NCBI GenBank assembly: GCA_050486225.1
Contig: JBJHCV010000004.1
Span: 1 to 64,000 of the forward strand
Origin: JBBDIX01 sp050486225
Lineage (GTDB): Bacteria > Actinomycetota > Nitriliruptoria > Nitriliruptorales > Nitriliruptoraceae
Reading direction: 5' to 3'
Length of the DNA stretch: 64,000 bases
A program made the position numbers and the translations under genes. The notes beneath the pieces were generated by a model. That model was not told where the DNA came from and did not search any database. It worked only from the letters and a program-made list of their open reading frames with translations. Position 1 is the stretch's first letter. Each line of letters opens with the position of its first letter. Shown one piece after another: positions 51,800-60,438 of the stretch.

Positions 51800-52612
51800 T
51801 CAGTTGCGCCACGCCGCGAATCGATTCTCCAGCACGCGCCCGATGGCCATCGTCACGAGGCCGAGTGCGACGACGACCATCACGGAGGCGAGCAGGTTCT
51901 CCATCTGGTAGCGGCGCATGTAGGTGAGCAGCAACTGGCCAAGACCGGAAGCATCGAGGAGGAACTCCGCAGCGATCATCCCGACCATGCCGCGAGCGAT
52001 GCCCTGGCGGATGCCCGTCATCGCGTAGGGGACCGTCGCGGGAATGACGACGTCCTTCCAGATCTGGAACTCGGACGACCCGAACGACATCGCCACCTCG
52101 TACAGGCGGACGTTGATCGCACGGACACCCTCGATCATGTTGATCACGACCGGGAAGAAGCAGAACGTGACCACGACGAGGGTCTTGGGCCAGAAGCCGA
52201 ACCCGATCACCGCGAGGATGAAGGGCACCATCACGATGTTGGGTGTCACGTAGAGCACGGTGATGTAGTGCTCCACACCCTTCAGCCACGACACACGGCC
52301 CACGAGCACGCCCAGCACGATGCCGAGCACCGTGGCGATCGCGAAGCCCGCACCGAAGAGGCGCAGGGAGTCGAGGAGGGCCGCCGTGAGCACCCCGCTG
52401 CGCGTGATCTCGACCAGCGCGACCGCGGAGCGGGAGAACGACGCGAAGAAGATCTCGTCGAGGACGAACCGCCCGAGCAGTTCCCAGATCGTCGCTCCGA
52501 CGATCAGGCCTGCCACGAGGTGCAGTCGTCGACGTCCCATTCGGTGGGCCTGGCGGTTCCGCCGTGCGACGGGACGTGGCGCAGTCCGCGCTGTCGAGGT
52601 GTCTGCAGTCAC
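51800..52612 (-). CDS. ABC transporter permease (nitrate/sulfonate/taurine type)
   Basis: 270 residues with six membrane helices and coupling loop AMSFGSSEFQIWKDVVIPATVPYAMTGIRQG near residues 175-205. Family as its neighbour, but the two are divergent in sequence. It follows the substrate-binding protein gene after a 164-nt gap that contains a strong hairpin, so it is probably made at lower level than the binding protein. Confidence 0.88.
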   Translation of the reverse strand: MTADTSTARTAPRPVARRNRQAHRMGRRRLHLVAGLIVGATIWELLGRFVLDEIFFASFSRSAVALVEITRSGVLTAALLDSLRLFGAGFAIATVLGIVLGVLVGRVSWLKGVEHYITVLYVTPNIVMVPFILAVIGFGFWPKTLVVVTFCFFPVVINMIEGVRAINVRLYEVAMSFGSSEFQIWKDVVIPATVPYAMTGIRQGIARGMVGMIAAEFLLDASGLGQLLLTYMRRYQMENLLASVMVVVALGLVTMAIGRVLENRFAAWRN

Positions 52613-52718
52613 CGCATCGCTCCGATCAGGTCATGGAACGTCAGCACGCACCGGGACAGGCACCCGTGTCGTGGGCCGGACTCCGGCGTCCACGACACGA
52701 CGCCCCGGGGCGGCGCCG

Positions 52719-52765
52719 CCTCGGGGCTCCAGCAGCCGATCGAAGTGGCTGCTGGAGACCCGAGG
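52719..52765 (-). promoter_or_regulatory. intercistronic hairpin between binding protein and permease genes
   Basis: A 19-position stem with one mismatch (CCTCGGG-x-CTCCAGCAGCC and complement) around a 9-nt loop lies 12 nt after the binding-protein stop. Such hairpins protect the upstream mRNA from 3' decay and stop part of the transcripts, giving excess binding protein over permease. No U-run. Confidence 0.65.
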
Positions 52766-52776
52766 ACGGATGCTGC

Positions 52777-53892
52777 CTACTCCTGTGCCTGGACGAACGC
52801 GAAGGCCTCTTCCCAGATGCTCAGGTCGATGCCGTCCTCGTAGTCCCAGGCCTGCTCGATGTTGCCCACGGCGATCCCCTGGGCGATCGAGTTCTCGATC
52901 GTCTGACGATCGAGGCCCGGGTCGTCGAGCTGCCACAGCGGGATCGCGAGCAGCGTCTCGAGGATCTCCTCGACCAGTTCCGGGTCGTCCTGCTCGACGA
53001 TGCTCGTGATGTAGGCGATCACCTCGTCGCGGTTCGCCGGGTCGTGCATGAAGCGAATCGCCTCGATGTGCGCAGCCATCATGCGCACCATCGCTCCACG
53101 CTTCTCCTGCACGCTGTCGCGGTTGGCGACGAAGATGCCGTAGTGCAGCGGTTCACCGACGTCGATGAGCCGGACGAGCACCCTCCAGTCGTCCCCGGTC
53201 AGGTGACGCACCCACACGATCTCGTCGGTCTGCAGGACGTGGGTGTCGAGCACACCTGCCACGAGGGTGCCGACGTGGTTGCCGGAGGTGTCGATCGTGT
53301 CCACCTGGTCGATGGTCAGCCCGCAGCTCTCGAGCAGCAGCTGGAGGACCACGTACCGGGCGTCGCCGGGAGCCTGCGCACCGGACGTCGTACCTGCCAT
53401 GTCCTCACAGGACTGGATGTCTGGGTCCCTCGTGACGAGGTTCCAGTCGACATTGTCCTGACCCTTGATGGCCACCACGTTGGTCCCGCGAGCCACAGCG
53501 GCGAAGAACGGGTCGCTGCCCGTGTACCCGCCGTCCAGCTCACCCGTGTGCGTCGCCTGGGTGACGGCGCCACCGGAACGGAACTCGCGGATCCGAACGT
53601 CCACGCCCCACTTGAAGTAGTAGCCGAAGTCGCGCGCGATGTGGTACTGCAGCGATGCCCAGATCGGACGCGGCCCACCGGGACGCCCGATCTCGAGGGG
53701 ACCTTCGGCCTCCGGGAGGCCCAGGTCGTCGTCCGCGGGCTCCGGAGCTTCGGGGGTCTCGGACGGGGCCGACGGTTCCGGCGCGGGCGCGGGGGCGTCG
53801 TCGCCACCACAGGCGGCGAGCACGAGGGCCACGACCGCGATGAGCGCAGTGGCGCTGCGCAGACGCAGGCCTCCACGAGTTCGATGAGACAT
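52777..53892 (-). CDS. ABC transporter substrate-binding lipoprotein (NMT1/TauA/SsuA fold)
   Basis: 371 residues: signal peptide with lipobox LAAC (Cys28), a Pro/Ala/Glu-rich linker (30-65), then a periplasmic-binding-protein domain of the nitrate/sulfonate/taurine/bicarbonate type (GRPGGPRPIWASLQYHIARDFGYYFKWGVDVRIREF... GELDGGYTGSDPFFAAVARGTN). Substrate not determinable by eye; sulfonates are typical for this transporter class, and the regulon context favours one. GGAGG 8 nt before ATG. Confidence 0.85.
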   Translation of the reverse strand: MSHRTRGGLRLRSATALIAVVALVLAACGGDDAPAPAPEPSAPSETPEAPEPADDDLGLPEAEGPLEIGRPGGPRPIWASLQYHIARDFGYYFKWGVDVRIREFRSGGAVTQATHTGELDGGYTGSDPFFAAVARGTNVVAIKGQDNVDWNLVTRDPDIQSCEDMAGTTSGAQAPGDARYVVLQLLLESCGLTIDQVDTIDTSGNHVGTLVAGVLDTHVLQTDEIVWVRHLTGDDWRVLVRLIDVGEPLHYGIFVANRDSVQEKRGAMVRMMAAHIEAIRFMHDPANRDEVIAYITSIVEQDDPELVEEILETLLAIPLWQLDDPGLDRQTIENSIAQGIAVGNIEQAWDYEDGIDLSIWEEAFAFVQAQE

Positions 53893-54062
53893 GGGACTGT
53901 CCTCCACTGGACGTCGGGCCCCGTGAAGTCCCGCGAGCACCGGCTCGTCGGCGGGGTGCCCGCAACCTACTGCCGTGCCAGGAGAGCAGTCAACGCACGA
54001 CGGCGTGTTGGAGGCGCGGCGAGGAGCGGCAGTTGCACACTGTGACAACTGGCCTCCACGCA

Positions 54063-54091
54063 TGAGGGCGGCCCACCTCGGGCCGCCCTCA
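54063..54091 (-). terminator. terminator-like hairpin after the LVIVD-repeat gene
   Basis: Perfect 12-bp stem TGAGGGCGGCCC / GGGCCGCCCTCA with a 5-nt loop (ACCTC), 22 nt downstream of the LVIVD gene stop on the minus strand. It separates that gene from the ABC transporter genes. No U-run. The remaining bases of the 221-nt gap show no further feature. Confidence 0.6.
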
Positions 54092-54113
54092 GTACGTCGT
54101 CGTCCGACGACGA

Positions 54114-55301
54114 TCAGTCCTGCAGCTGCGCTGCCTTCATGCGTTCGAGCATCTCGTCCTGCGGACGGATCAGGTACACGCCGCCCGAGCGCCGGTCCAC
54201 GACCCACATGTTGTACTCGAGGTCGATGAACAGGTCGTTGGTCTGTGGCGTCTCCTGCGCAGGAGGCGGACTCGGCAGCCAGTGCCCGATCTCCACCGGG
54301 TTCGTCGGGTCCTCGAGGTCGTAGGCCCGGATCCCGGCGTTGAAGTAGGCAGCGAACACCAGGCGCTCACTGCGATACGTCCCGGGACGGTTCTCGTGGA
54401 AGTTGTGTGGCCCGAACCGCAGGCCCTTCTTCCCGAACTCCTCGACGCCCGGCGACGGGAACTGGCCGACCACCTTCGGGTTCTCGAGGTCGCTGACGTC
54501 GACGACGTGCATGCGCTTCTCGCCCTCGGCGATCTCGTCCTTGGTCTCCTCGTCCGTGGTGACCACCAGACCACGCCCCGGAAGCGGCATGCAGGTGTGG
54601 TTGGCCGCGACTCCCGGCCAGGTGACGTTGGAGATCATCTTCGGTGCGCTCACGTCGCTGATGTCGAGGATGACCATTCCGGCGTCGTCCCAACCGACGT
54701 ACGCCACGTCTCCGTCGATCAGGCCGTGGTGGGCGGCATAGCGCTTGCCGTCGGGCCACGTCTGCTCCTCACCGGCAGCGACGTGCTGGCCGGGCCACCA
54801 CCAACGCCCGGCCTCGACCGGGTGCTCGGGATCACGCATGTCGATGATCACGAAGATGCGGTCGTTGAATCCCTCCGGGATGGCCGAGATGTACGCGTAG
54901 TCGCCGCCGGTCCAGATGGGACGGTGCACTCCGCTGCCGGTCGAACGCCAGTAGCCGATCTGGCGCGGGCGGAACGGGTCCTCGAGGCTGTACACCGCCA
55001 ACCCGGCGGCCCACGGGTCTCCCCCCTTGAAGCGCTCCTGGTTGGTGACGAGCAGCCCTTCGGCCACCTGCACCTTGTGAGTGTGGGTGCCCTGCGGCGC
55101 CGGCCACCGATCGACGATCTTCATCGCGGTCGGGTCGCTGACGTCCAGGACGGACGTCCCCATGCCGCTCGTCCCGAAGTGGCCGATGTAGAGGGCCGAT
55201 CCCTCTCGCATGACCTGCATCGCGTCGCCGTAGCCGTCGAGGTCGTGGTGTCCGACGACCTCGAAGCCCGACGAGGACTCGGTGAGGTGTTCCATGCTCA
55301 T
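54114..55301 (-). CDS. LVIVD-repeat beta-propeller protein
   Basis: 395 residues, no signal peptide visible, made of repeated units ending in a strand-turn of the type GTSVLDVSDP, GLAVYSLEDP, RIFVIIDMRDP, GMVILDISDV, RMHVVDVSDL, GIRAYDLEDP. This LVIVD pattern forms a propeller. Function unknown. The ATG at 55301 lies 6 nt after GGGAG. Second propeller gene of the catabolic region; RidA 55418 lies upstream on the same strand and probably shares the transcript. Confidence 0.75.
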   Translation of the reverse strand: MSMEHLTESSSGFEVVGHHDLDGYGDAMQVMREGSALYIGHFGTSGMGTSVLDVSDPTAMKIVDRWPAPQGTHTHKVQVAEGLLVTNQERFKGGDPWAAGLAVYSLEDPFRPRQIGYWRSTGSGVHRPIWTGGDYAYISAIPEGFNDRIFVIIDMRDPEHPVEAGRWWWPGQHVAAGEEQTWPDGKRYAAHHGLIDGDVAYVGWDDAGMVILDISDVSAPKMISNVTWPGVAANHTCMPLPGRGLVVTTDEETKDEIAEGEKRMHVVDVSDLENPKVVGQFPSPGVEEFGKKGLRFGPHNFHENRPGTYRSERLVFAAYFNAGIRAYDLEDPTNPVEIGHWLPSPPPAQETPQTNDLFIDLEYNMWVVDRRSGGVYLIRPQDEMLERMKAAQLQD

Positions 55302-55417
55302 GTGCGTCTCCCGGTCGTGTACCTGACATGCCGATTCATCCGGGGACACCCTACGCGGGATCGCACGGCCACTCACACTCAACGGCCTGAACGCACGACC
55401 CGCAGCAGGGCTGGGAC

Positions 55418-55813
55418 TCAGGCCTCACCAATGACGGCGGTCGCCTCGATCTCCACCAGCCAGTCCTCGCCGACGAGCCGCGAGATCTCCACGTGCGTGC
55501 TCGCAGGGAACGGCTCGCTGAAGAACTCACGCCGGACCGAGTTGATCGCCTGACGATTGCCCATGTCCGTGGAGAACACACGCAGCGCCACCACGTCATC
55601 CATGGTCGCCCCGGCCGTCTCGAGGACGAGCTGGAGGTTCCGCAGGGCCTGGCGTGTCTGGGCAGCCGCGTCGTCCACTCCCGCGAGCTCTCCGTCCTGA
55701 TCGACTCCGACGAGCCCCGAACAGAGGATCACCTGCCCGCCCGAGACCTTCCACGCAGGCGTGTAGATGCCCAGGACCGGGAGGTCGGGGGGCTGGACCG
55801 GTTCCTTCTTCAT
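55418..55813 (-). CDS. RidA family protein
   Basis: 131 residues, a standard-length RidA (VILCSGLVGVDQDGELAG...QTRQALRNLQLVLETAGATMDDVVALRVFSTDM...HVEISRLVGEDWLVEIEATAV). It has the family C-terminal VEIEATAVI strand where the active-site Arg usually precedes. Probably hydrolyses enamine/imine intermediates. Divergent from suyAB across a 290-nt gap with operator 3. Confidence 0.85.
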   Translation of the reverse strand: MKKEPVQPPDLPVLGIYTPAWKVSGGQVILCSGLVGVDQDGELAGVDDAAAQTRQALRNLQLVLETAGATMDDVVALRVFSTDMGNRQAINSVRREFFSEPFPASTHVEISRLVGEDWLVEIEATAVIGEA

Positions 55814-55922
55814 CGGGTTCTCCTGCCTGGTGGCAACACGGGACTGCCCACGCTAGTACGTCGTCGTGCGCGTCCGCCGTCCGGAAGCCCATTCCCCGCT
55901 CGGGTGCGGACTCCATGTGCCC

Positions 55923-55958
55923 CAAACGTTTGCGTTCGTTCGGCGTGCGACCTATCGT
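55923..55958 (+). promoter_or_regulatory. promoter with LacI-type operator 3 before the suyAB-lacI operon
   Basis: CAAACGTTTG at 55923-55932 overlaps a -35 TTGCGT (55930-55935); 17 nt later lies the -10 TATCGT (55953-55958). A bound repressor would cover the -35 box. The leader is about 140 nt to the suyA start. The gap from the divergent RidA gene (55814-56103) otherwise shows no feature. Confidence 0.72.
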
Positions 55959-56103
55959 CACCAGCGATGCCTGCCGGCCTCGTTGAGGGCGCCCTGACCG
56001 CGCCGAGCGCGTGCACGGGTCCGCCGGGCGTCACCGAGTTCGTCCGTACGCGTACCCGCGCGGCGCGACGAGACAGATCACAATCAGGAACAGAAGGGTG
56101 GTC

Positions 56104-56385
56104 GTGGCGACATTCCTCATCCACAAGCCTGGTGACGCCGTCGGCGTCGCCACGGAGGACTTCTCCTCCGGACAGGCGGTCACGGGCCGATTCCGTGACA
56201 GCTCGGACACCGTAGAACTGGTGTCGAAGGCCGACATCCCGCTCGGGCACAAGATCGCGGTCACCGCACTCAAGGCTGGTGACGTCATCGTCGAGTACGG
56301 CGAGGAGATCGGTGTCGCGAAGCAGGACATCGAACCCGGCGAGCACGTACACGTTCACAACCTGAAGGGACAGCGGTGGGCCTGA
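56104..56385 (+). CDS. suyA: SuyA-like small subunit of a UxaA-family lyase
   Basis: 93-residue SAF-domain protein (FLIHKPGDAVGVATEDFSSGQAV...KADIPLGHKIAVTALKAGDVIVEYG...EPGEHVHVHNLKG). This matches the N-terminal domain of altronate/galactarate dehydratases, here as a separate subunit as in (2R)-sulfolactate sulfo-lyase (SuyA, ~10 kDa). The GTG at 56104 follows AAGGG by 5-6 nt. It overlaps the large-subunit gene by 10 nt, so the subunits are made together. Confidence 0.72.
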   Translation: MATFLIHKPGDAVGVATEDFSSGQAVTGRFRDSSDTVELVSKADIPLGHKIAVTALKAGDVIVEYGEEIGVAKQDIEPGEHVHVHNLKGQRWA

Positions 56386-57545
56386 TCCGAGACTCGAAGA
56401 TCCATGGATACCGACGCGAGAACGGTGCGATCGGTGTCCGCAACCACGTCATCATCCTGCCGGTCGATGACATCTCCAACGCGGCCGCCGAGGCCGTGGC
56501 GAACGTCATCCCGCACGCGATGGCGCTGCCGCACCCCTATGGGCGCCTGCAGTTCGGGCCCGACCTGGACCTGCACTTCCGCACGCTGATCGGGACCGGC
56601 GTCAACGCCAACGTCGCCGCCGCGGTCGTCATCGGCATCGAGCCGAACTGGACCAAGCGAGTGGCGGACGGCATCGCCGCCAGCGGCAAGCCCGTCGCGT
56701 CGTTCCACATCGAGGGAACGGGTGACCTGAAGACGATCGAGAAGGCATCGCGAGCCGCCCAGCAGCTGGTGCGTGACGCCGCCGAACTGCAGCGCGAGGA
56801 GTTCTCGCTCGCAGACATCGTCATCAGCACCAAGTGTGGCGAGTCGGACACGACCTCTGGCCTGGGTTCCAACCCGACGGTCGGGCGTTTCGGCGAGTGG
56901 CTGGTCGAGGACGGCGGCACCTACTTCTTCGGGGAGACCTCGGAGCTCACCGGTGGCGAGCACATCGTCGCCGAACGCTGCGACGACCCGGAGCAGCGGG
57001 CGAAGTTCCAGCGCCTGTTCGACGAGCACCAGCAGGTGATCCTCGACCAGGAGGCGGACCTGCTCGGTTCGCAACCGACCGAGGGCAACATCGCCGGTGG
57101 TCTGTCGACGATCGAGGAGAAGGCGCTCGGCAACATCCAGAAGATCGGGGACATGCGTGTCCACGGTGTGCTGGAGATGGCCGAGGCTCCCGACCGCGGT
57201 CCCGGGCTGTACTTCATGGACACCTCCTCGGCTGCTGCCGAGTCGGTGACCCTGTTCGCCGCCGGCGGCGCGGTCCTGCACCTGTTCACGACCGGGCAGG
57301 GCAACATCATCGGCAACCCGATCATCCCGGTGCTGAAGCTCACGGCGAACCCGAACACGGTGCGCACGATGTCCGAACACATCGACGTCGACGTGTCGGG
57401 GACGATCACCCTGGAGCAGGACCTCGACCAGGCAGCGACCGCGCTGACCGAGGAGGTCGTCCGGGTGGCGAACGGACGCCTGACCTGCGCCGAGGCGCTG
57501 GGTCACAAGGAGTTCGTCCTCACGCGACTCCACCGCACCGCCTAG
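56376..57545 (+). CDS. suyB: SuyB-like large subunit, probable (2R)-sulfolactate sulfo-lyase
   Basis: 389 residues of the UxaA/GarD C-terminal family. The block starting GYRRENGAIGVRNHVIILPVDD, the cysteine motif KCGESDTTSGLGSNPTVG (about residues 150-167), the ETSELTGGEHI and QGNIIGNPIIPVLK segments fit my memory of SuyB; altronate and galactarate dehydratases instead have a CGGSD-type motif. SuyAB cleaves (2R)-sulfolactate to pyruvate and sulfite with an iron centre. A dehydratase acting on a sugar acid remains possible. GTG start with AAGGGA upstream; followed by lacI after 87 nt. Confidence 0.7.
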   Translation: MGLIRDSKIHGYRRENGAIGVRNHVIILPVDDISNAAAEAVANVIPHAMALPHPYGRLQFGPDLDLHFRTLIGTGVNANVAAAVVIGIEPNWTKRVADGIAASGKPVASFHIEGTGDLKTIEKASRAAQQLVRDAAELQREEFSLADIVISTKCGESDTTSGLGSNPTVGRFGEWLVEDGGTYFFGETSELTGGEHIVAERCDDPEQRAKFQRLFDEHQQVILDQEADLLGSQPTEGNIAGGLSTIEEKALGNIQKIGDMRVHGVLEMAEAPDRGPGLYFMDTSSAAAESVTLFAAGGAVLHLFTTGQGNIIGNPIIPVLKLTANPNTVRTMSEHIDVDVSGTITLEQDLDQAATALTEEVVRVANGRLTCAEALGHKEFVLTRLHRTA

Positions 57546-57632
57546 TACGATCCATGCAGTTGACCGACGGGCGAGCGACCACGCAACGGTCGTTCGCCCG
57601 TCGGCCGTTCACGGTGGACGAGGGGTGACTCG

Positions 57633-58661
57633 TTGAAGCGACAGATCACGCTTCGTGAGGTCGCCGAGGCCGCCAGTGTCCACCCCTCCACCGCATCGCG
57701 GGCACTCAACGCCCAGACCCGGGCGATGGTCAACCGCGACACCGTCGCGCGCGTGCTCGCCGTCGCCAGCGAACTCGGCTACCAGCCCAACGCGTTGGCC
57801 CGCAGCCTCAAGGTCAACGAGACCATGACGATCGGGATGCTGGTTCCCGATCTCACCAATCCCCTGTTCCCACCGATCGTGCGTGGCATCGAGGACCGGC
57901 TGGCAGAGGCCGGGTACACGCTGCTGTTGGCCAACACCGACAACGACGCCGACAAGGAACACCACATCCTCGAGGTGATGGTCCGCCGGCGCATCGACGG
58001 TCTGGTCATGGCCACGGCGAACCGCGAGACCGGCCTGCCGGCGTTCCTGCGCGACGCCACCTACCCGGTGGTGCTCGTCAACCGCACGCTCGACGACGCG
58101 ACGCTTCCCTCGGTCGCGGGCGACGACCACGTGGGCATGGGGCTCGCGGTGCGTCACCTCGCAGACCTGGGACACGAACGCATCGCCCTGATCTGCGGTC
58201 CCGACTCGGTCTCGACGGGCCTGAACCGCCGCCAGGCATTCGTGACCTGGATGAAGACGCTGGGACTCGAACCCGATCTGGTCGAGACGTCCACCTGGTT
58301 CTCCAGTCAGCACGGCGCCGACGCGTTCACGCGGCTGCTCGCGTCGGGACGCGAGTTCACCGCCGTCATCACGGCCAGCGACCTGCTCGCGCTCGGGTGC
58401 TACGACGCCGCGGCCGCACGCGGTCTGCACGTTCCCGATGACGTGTCGGTCGTCGGGTACGACGACATGCCCTACACGGACCGACTGGACCCACCCCTGA
58501 CGACCGTCCACATCCCTCTGTACGAGGTGGGGGTCCGTGCGGCAGAACTCGTGCTCGACGCGCTTGCTCGACCAGACACTCCAGCCGTCGGGATCCGCCT
58601 GACCCCGCAACTGGTGGTTCGTCGGTCGACGGGGGCACCCCGACTGGTGCGCACCGCATGA
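57633..58661 (+). CDS. LacI-family transcriptional regulator of the catabolic regulon
   Basis: 342 residues: helix-turn-helix TLREVAEAASVHPSTASRALN (about 6-26), hinge helix YQPNALARSLK (50-60) whose Leu inserts into the central CG of the operator, then a sugar-binding-protein-like effector domain (MTIGMLVPDL...) with LNRRQAF and SVVGYDDMP blocks. The regulator follows suyAB, and three copies of CAAACGTTTG in promoter regions of the window are its likely targets. TTG start with GAGGGG 7 nt upstream. Effector unknown, perhaps a sulfonate intermediate. Confidence 0.88.
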   Translation: MKRQITLREVAEAASVHPSTASRALNAQTRAMVNRDTVARVLAVASELGYQPNALARSLKVNETMTIGMLVPDLTNPLFPPIVRGIEDRLAEAGYTLLLANTDNDADKEHHILEVMVRRRIDGLVMATANRETGLPAFLRDATYPVVLVNRTLDDATLPSVAGDDHVGMGLAVRHLADLGHERIALICGPDSVSTGLNRRQAFVTWMKTLGLEPDLVETSTWFSSQHGADAFTRLLASGREFTAVITASDLLALGCYDAAAARGLHVPDDVSVVGYDDMPYTDRLDPPLTTVHIPLYEVGVRAAELVLDALARPDTPAVGIRLTPQLVVRRSTGAPRLVRTA

Positions 58662-59101
58662 CCAGCGACGGCGACGCGCTCCCCCGACTGCCCGCGTCGG
58701 ACGACGAGTGGCGCGAGCGCCTGACTCCGGAGCAGTTCCACGTGCTGCGGCGCGCAGGCACCGAACGGCCCTTCACGGGCGCGTACTGGGACACGACGAC
58801 ACCGGGCGTCTACCGGTGTGCGGGTTGCCGAACCGTCCTCTTCGAGTCCGCCACAAAGTTCGATGCGCACTGCGGCTGGCCGAGCTTCCACGCCCCGGCA
58901 TCCGTGGAGGCGGTCACCGAGCACGACGACCACGCACTCGGACTTCGGCGCGTCGAGGTCCGCTGCGCGACGTGCGGCGGGCACCTCGGTCACGTGTTCG
59001 ACGATGCGCCGGACCAACCCACGGGCCTGCGTTACTGCATCAACTCCGCGGCGATCGATCTCGAACCGTCGAGCGACTCGGGTCGGGACCCACGGGCCTG
59101 A
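58658..59101 (+). CDS. msrB: peptide methionine-R-sulfoxide reductase
   Basis: 147 residues reducing methionine-R-sulfoxide in oxidised proteins. Zinc ligands C54, C57, C103 and C106 (CAGC, CATC), catalytic C127 in RYCINSAAID, and a possible resolving C72 in HCGWPSF. The ATG overlaps the lacI stop (ATGA), so it is part of the suyAB-lacI transcript. Presence of an oxidative repair enzyme fits sulfite or oxidant stress but may be chance. Confidence 0.93.
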   Translation: MTSDGDALPRLPASDDEWRERLTPEQFHVLRRAGTERPFTGAYWDTTTPGVYRCAGCRTVLFESATKFDAHCGWPSFHAPASVEAVTEHDDHALGLRRVEVRCATCGGHLGHVFDDAPDQPTGLRYCINSAAIDLEPSSDSGRDPRA

Positions 59102-59113
59102 CGGCGAGCCCGG

Positions 59114-59893
59114 TCAGGACGCCCGACGACGACCGGTGTCTCCACCCGACGTGCGGTCATCTCCGGACGGCACGTCCTCGACCCCGTCGACCCGGCGCTC
59201 CGCTGACGTCGCGTGCCCGCCGGACCTGACCGCGGCGGCGTACTCGTCGACGTACTCCTGCCCGGACAGACGCATGATCTCGTACATGAGTTCGTCGGTG
59301 GCAGAACGCAGGGCGAACGGTTCGTCGCGTCGGTCGCGATACCGCGACAGATCCAGCGGCTGCCCGTAGCGCACGGTGATGGGTCGACGGCGTGGGACAC
59401 GTCGCCCCGGAGGCAGTGCCTCCCTGGATCCGAGCACGGCACAGGGGATGATCGGCACCCCGGCCTCCAGCGCGATCCGTACGGGACCCGTCTTGCCCCG
59501 GTACAGGCGTCCGTCCGGGCTGCGCGTGCCCTCCGGGTAGATGCCGAGGAGTTCCCCGCGAGCCAACAGTTCGACACCGGTGCGCAGGCTGCCTGCCCCG
59601 CGTTCTCCCCCGTCGCGGTGGACGGGCACCACCCCGGTGGCCCGCACGAACCAGCGAGTCCGCCACGAGTCCCAGTAGTCCGCCTTGCCGAGGAAGTACA
59701 CGGGCCGACGGATGTGCAGCGGCAGCACCACGGAGTCGACGAACGACAGGTGATTGCAGGCAAGGATCGCGGGTTGCGAGTCGGGAACGTTCTCGACACC
59801 CTCGACCGTCAAGGGGAACCATCGGTCCGCCAGTGGTGGCACGCTGCGACGCAACACGCGGTAGAGGCGCGGGGCATCCTGCATTCCGGGCAC
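59114..59893 (-). CDS. plsC: 1-acyl-sn-glycerol-3-phosphate acyltransferase family protein
   Basis: 259 residues from GTG 59893 (AAGGA 7 nt upstream); the ATG at 59884 is the alternative. Motif I NHLSFVD (His48-x4-Asp53), motif III YPEGTRS (Glu121) and motif IV VPIIPCAV, all of the lysophosphatidic acid acyltransferase family. No membrane helix is obvious, so it is a peripheral enzyme of phospholipid synthesis. The frame upstream is open but antisense to the next genes. Confidence 0.88.
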   Translation of the reverse strand: MPGMQDAPRLYRVLRRSVPPLADRWFPLTVEGVENVPDSQPAILACNHLSFVDSVVLPLHIRRPVYFLGKADYWDSWRTRWFVRATGVVPVHRDGGERGAGSLRTGVELLARGELLGIYPEGTRSPDGRLYRGKTGPVRIALEAGVPIIPCAVLGSREALPPGRRVPRRRPITVRYGQPLDLSRYRDRRDEPFALRSATDELMYEIMRLSGQEYVDEYAAAVRSGGHATSAERRVDGVEDVPSGDDRTSGGDTGRRRAS

Positions 59894-59992
59894 GATCACG
59901 TCCTTCGCGCACGCACGCGCGTCTCCGACATCCTGGCCCCCCGGATAGCCTACGTCGGACGCTGGTGGCCGTCGAGTGAGCACGGAGTTGAC

Positions 59993-60415
59993 GTGGCCGA
60001 GGACCTGGGGACCTGGCCTCCCGAGCAGGCGACCGTGCTCTTCGAGGCCCTGGCGAACGCCGGCCTGAACCCGAGGGGCCGCCGCACCCGCCACGGGGTC
60101 GTGGTGACCGTTCCGGACGACGAGGCCGATCGCGCGCACCAGACCCTGGTGCAGAACATGGACGCGATCGCGCGAGCCGCCCGCTCCGCAGCCCCCACCC
60201 CGATACGCCGCCCCTCCCGCCGAGAGGACGACCAGTCGACGGGACGTCTCACCTCCGAACGGCTCAACTCGCTCGCGCGGCCGCTGGGCATCCTCATCGT
60301 GGGCATGATGATCGCTGCCGCGGTTCCGCCCCTTCGGCTCCCCGTCATCATCTTCACGGTCGCCGGCATCATCTACGTGCTGGGCCGCCAGCCCCGCGAC
60401 GGCGACCAGCCCTGA
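59993..60415 (+). CDS. small protein with C-terminal membrane hairpin, function unknown
   Basis: 140 residues: soluble N-terminal part (about 1-95, EDLGTWPPEQATVLFEALANAGLNPRG...VVVTVPDDEADRAHQTL) and two closely spaced membrane segments (PLGILIVGMMIAAAVPPLRLPVIIFTVAGIIYVLG) near the C-terminus. I do not recognise it. GTG at 59993 follows GGAG by 5 nt. Convergent with the S9 peptidase gene. Confidence 0.6.
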   Translation: MAEDLGTWPPEQATVLFEALANAGLNPRGRRTRHGVVVTVPDDEADRAHQTLVQNMDAIARAARSAAPTPIRRPSRREDDQSTGRLTSERLNSLARPLGILIVGMMIAAAVPPLRLPVIIFTVAGIIYVLGRQPRDGDQP

Positions 60416-60438
60416 CCCCGACCGGGCGCCCCGACTCC

